From Deltaproteobacteria bacterium (GTDB lineage Bacteria; Desulfobacterota; Desulfobacteria; Desulfobacterales; ETH-SRB1): a stretch of DNA of 5,830 nucleotides. The position numbers and the translations under genes are program-made. Shown here piece after piece: positions 5,806-5,830 of this stretch. The stretch's first letter is position 1. Each line of letters opens with the position of its first letter. Location of the stretch: contig JAUWQK010000101.1 in assembly GCA_030611115.1 (NCBI GenBank), forward strand, positions 1 through 5,830, written 5' to 3'. The notes under the pieces were generated by a model. That model searched no databases and was not told the DNA's origin. It saw nothing but the letters and a program-made list of their open reading frames with translations.

Positions 5806-5830
5806 GTAGGGGCGATCCTTGTGATCGCCC
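5806..5830. repeat. GC-rich palindromic repeat, cut by the window edge
   Basis: GGGCGATC (5810-5817) and GATCGCCC (5823-5830) form a perfect 8-base-pair stem around CTTGT, starting after GTA. The right arm reaches the last base of the window, and GTAGGGGCGA sequences of this kind often continue to a matching CCCCTAC outside, so only part may be visible. It lies about 30 bases upstream of rimO and could be a dispersed intergenic repeat or a hairpin in the operon leader. Confidence 0.55.

Overview
The window is a piece of bacterial chromosome, moderately AT-rich. It most resembles an anaerobic Desulfobacterota (Desulfobacterales-like) genome. That assignment rests on the style of the proteins and on several short palindromic intergenic elements that I recall from that group. 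It was not checked by any search.

Layout. Positions 1-127 hold the 5' end of a small leftward gene that runs off the window. Positions 128-927 are an 800-base gene-free stretch containing three unrelated inverted-repeat elements (148-271, 319-515, 550-721), followed by the likely promoter zone of a rightward HU-type nucleoid protein gene (928-1200). That gene ends in a textbook intrinsic terminator (1215-1260). A fourth inverted-repeat element (1268-1375) fills the gap between the convergent genes and ends one base from the stop codon of the next gene. The rest, 1377-5777, is a compact leftward operon of five genes in transcription order: rimO (ribosomal protein S12 methylthiotransferase), a long-chain polyprenyl diphosphate synthase, an exported protein with FlgT-like features and unknown role, a CDP-alcohol phosphatidyltransferase, and an acylphosphatase. 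Junctions are a 4-base overlap, then gaps of 4, 6 and 45 bases, so co-transcription is very likely. A hairpin repeat cut by the window edge lies upstream of rimO (5806-5830).

How the genes fit together. The middle of the operon is envelope-oriented: polyprenyl chain synthesis (quinone tail or lipid carrier), an exported protein, and phospholipid headgroup synthesis. RimO and acylphosphatase are housekeeping passengers. HU is a separate transcription unit. I see no defence, toxin-antitoxin, CRISPR or phage module, and no clear case for a new multi-gene system. The points most worth a second look are the four different non-coding inverted-repeat elements packed into about 1.2 kb around the HU gene, one of which could form a hairpin of over 60 base pairs, and the uncharacterised exported protein inside a lipid-synthesis operon.
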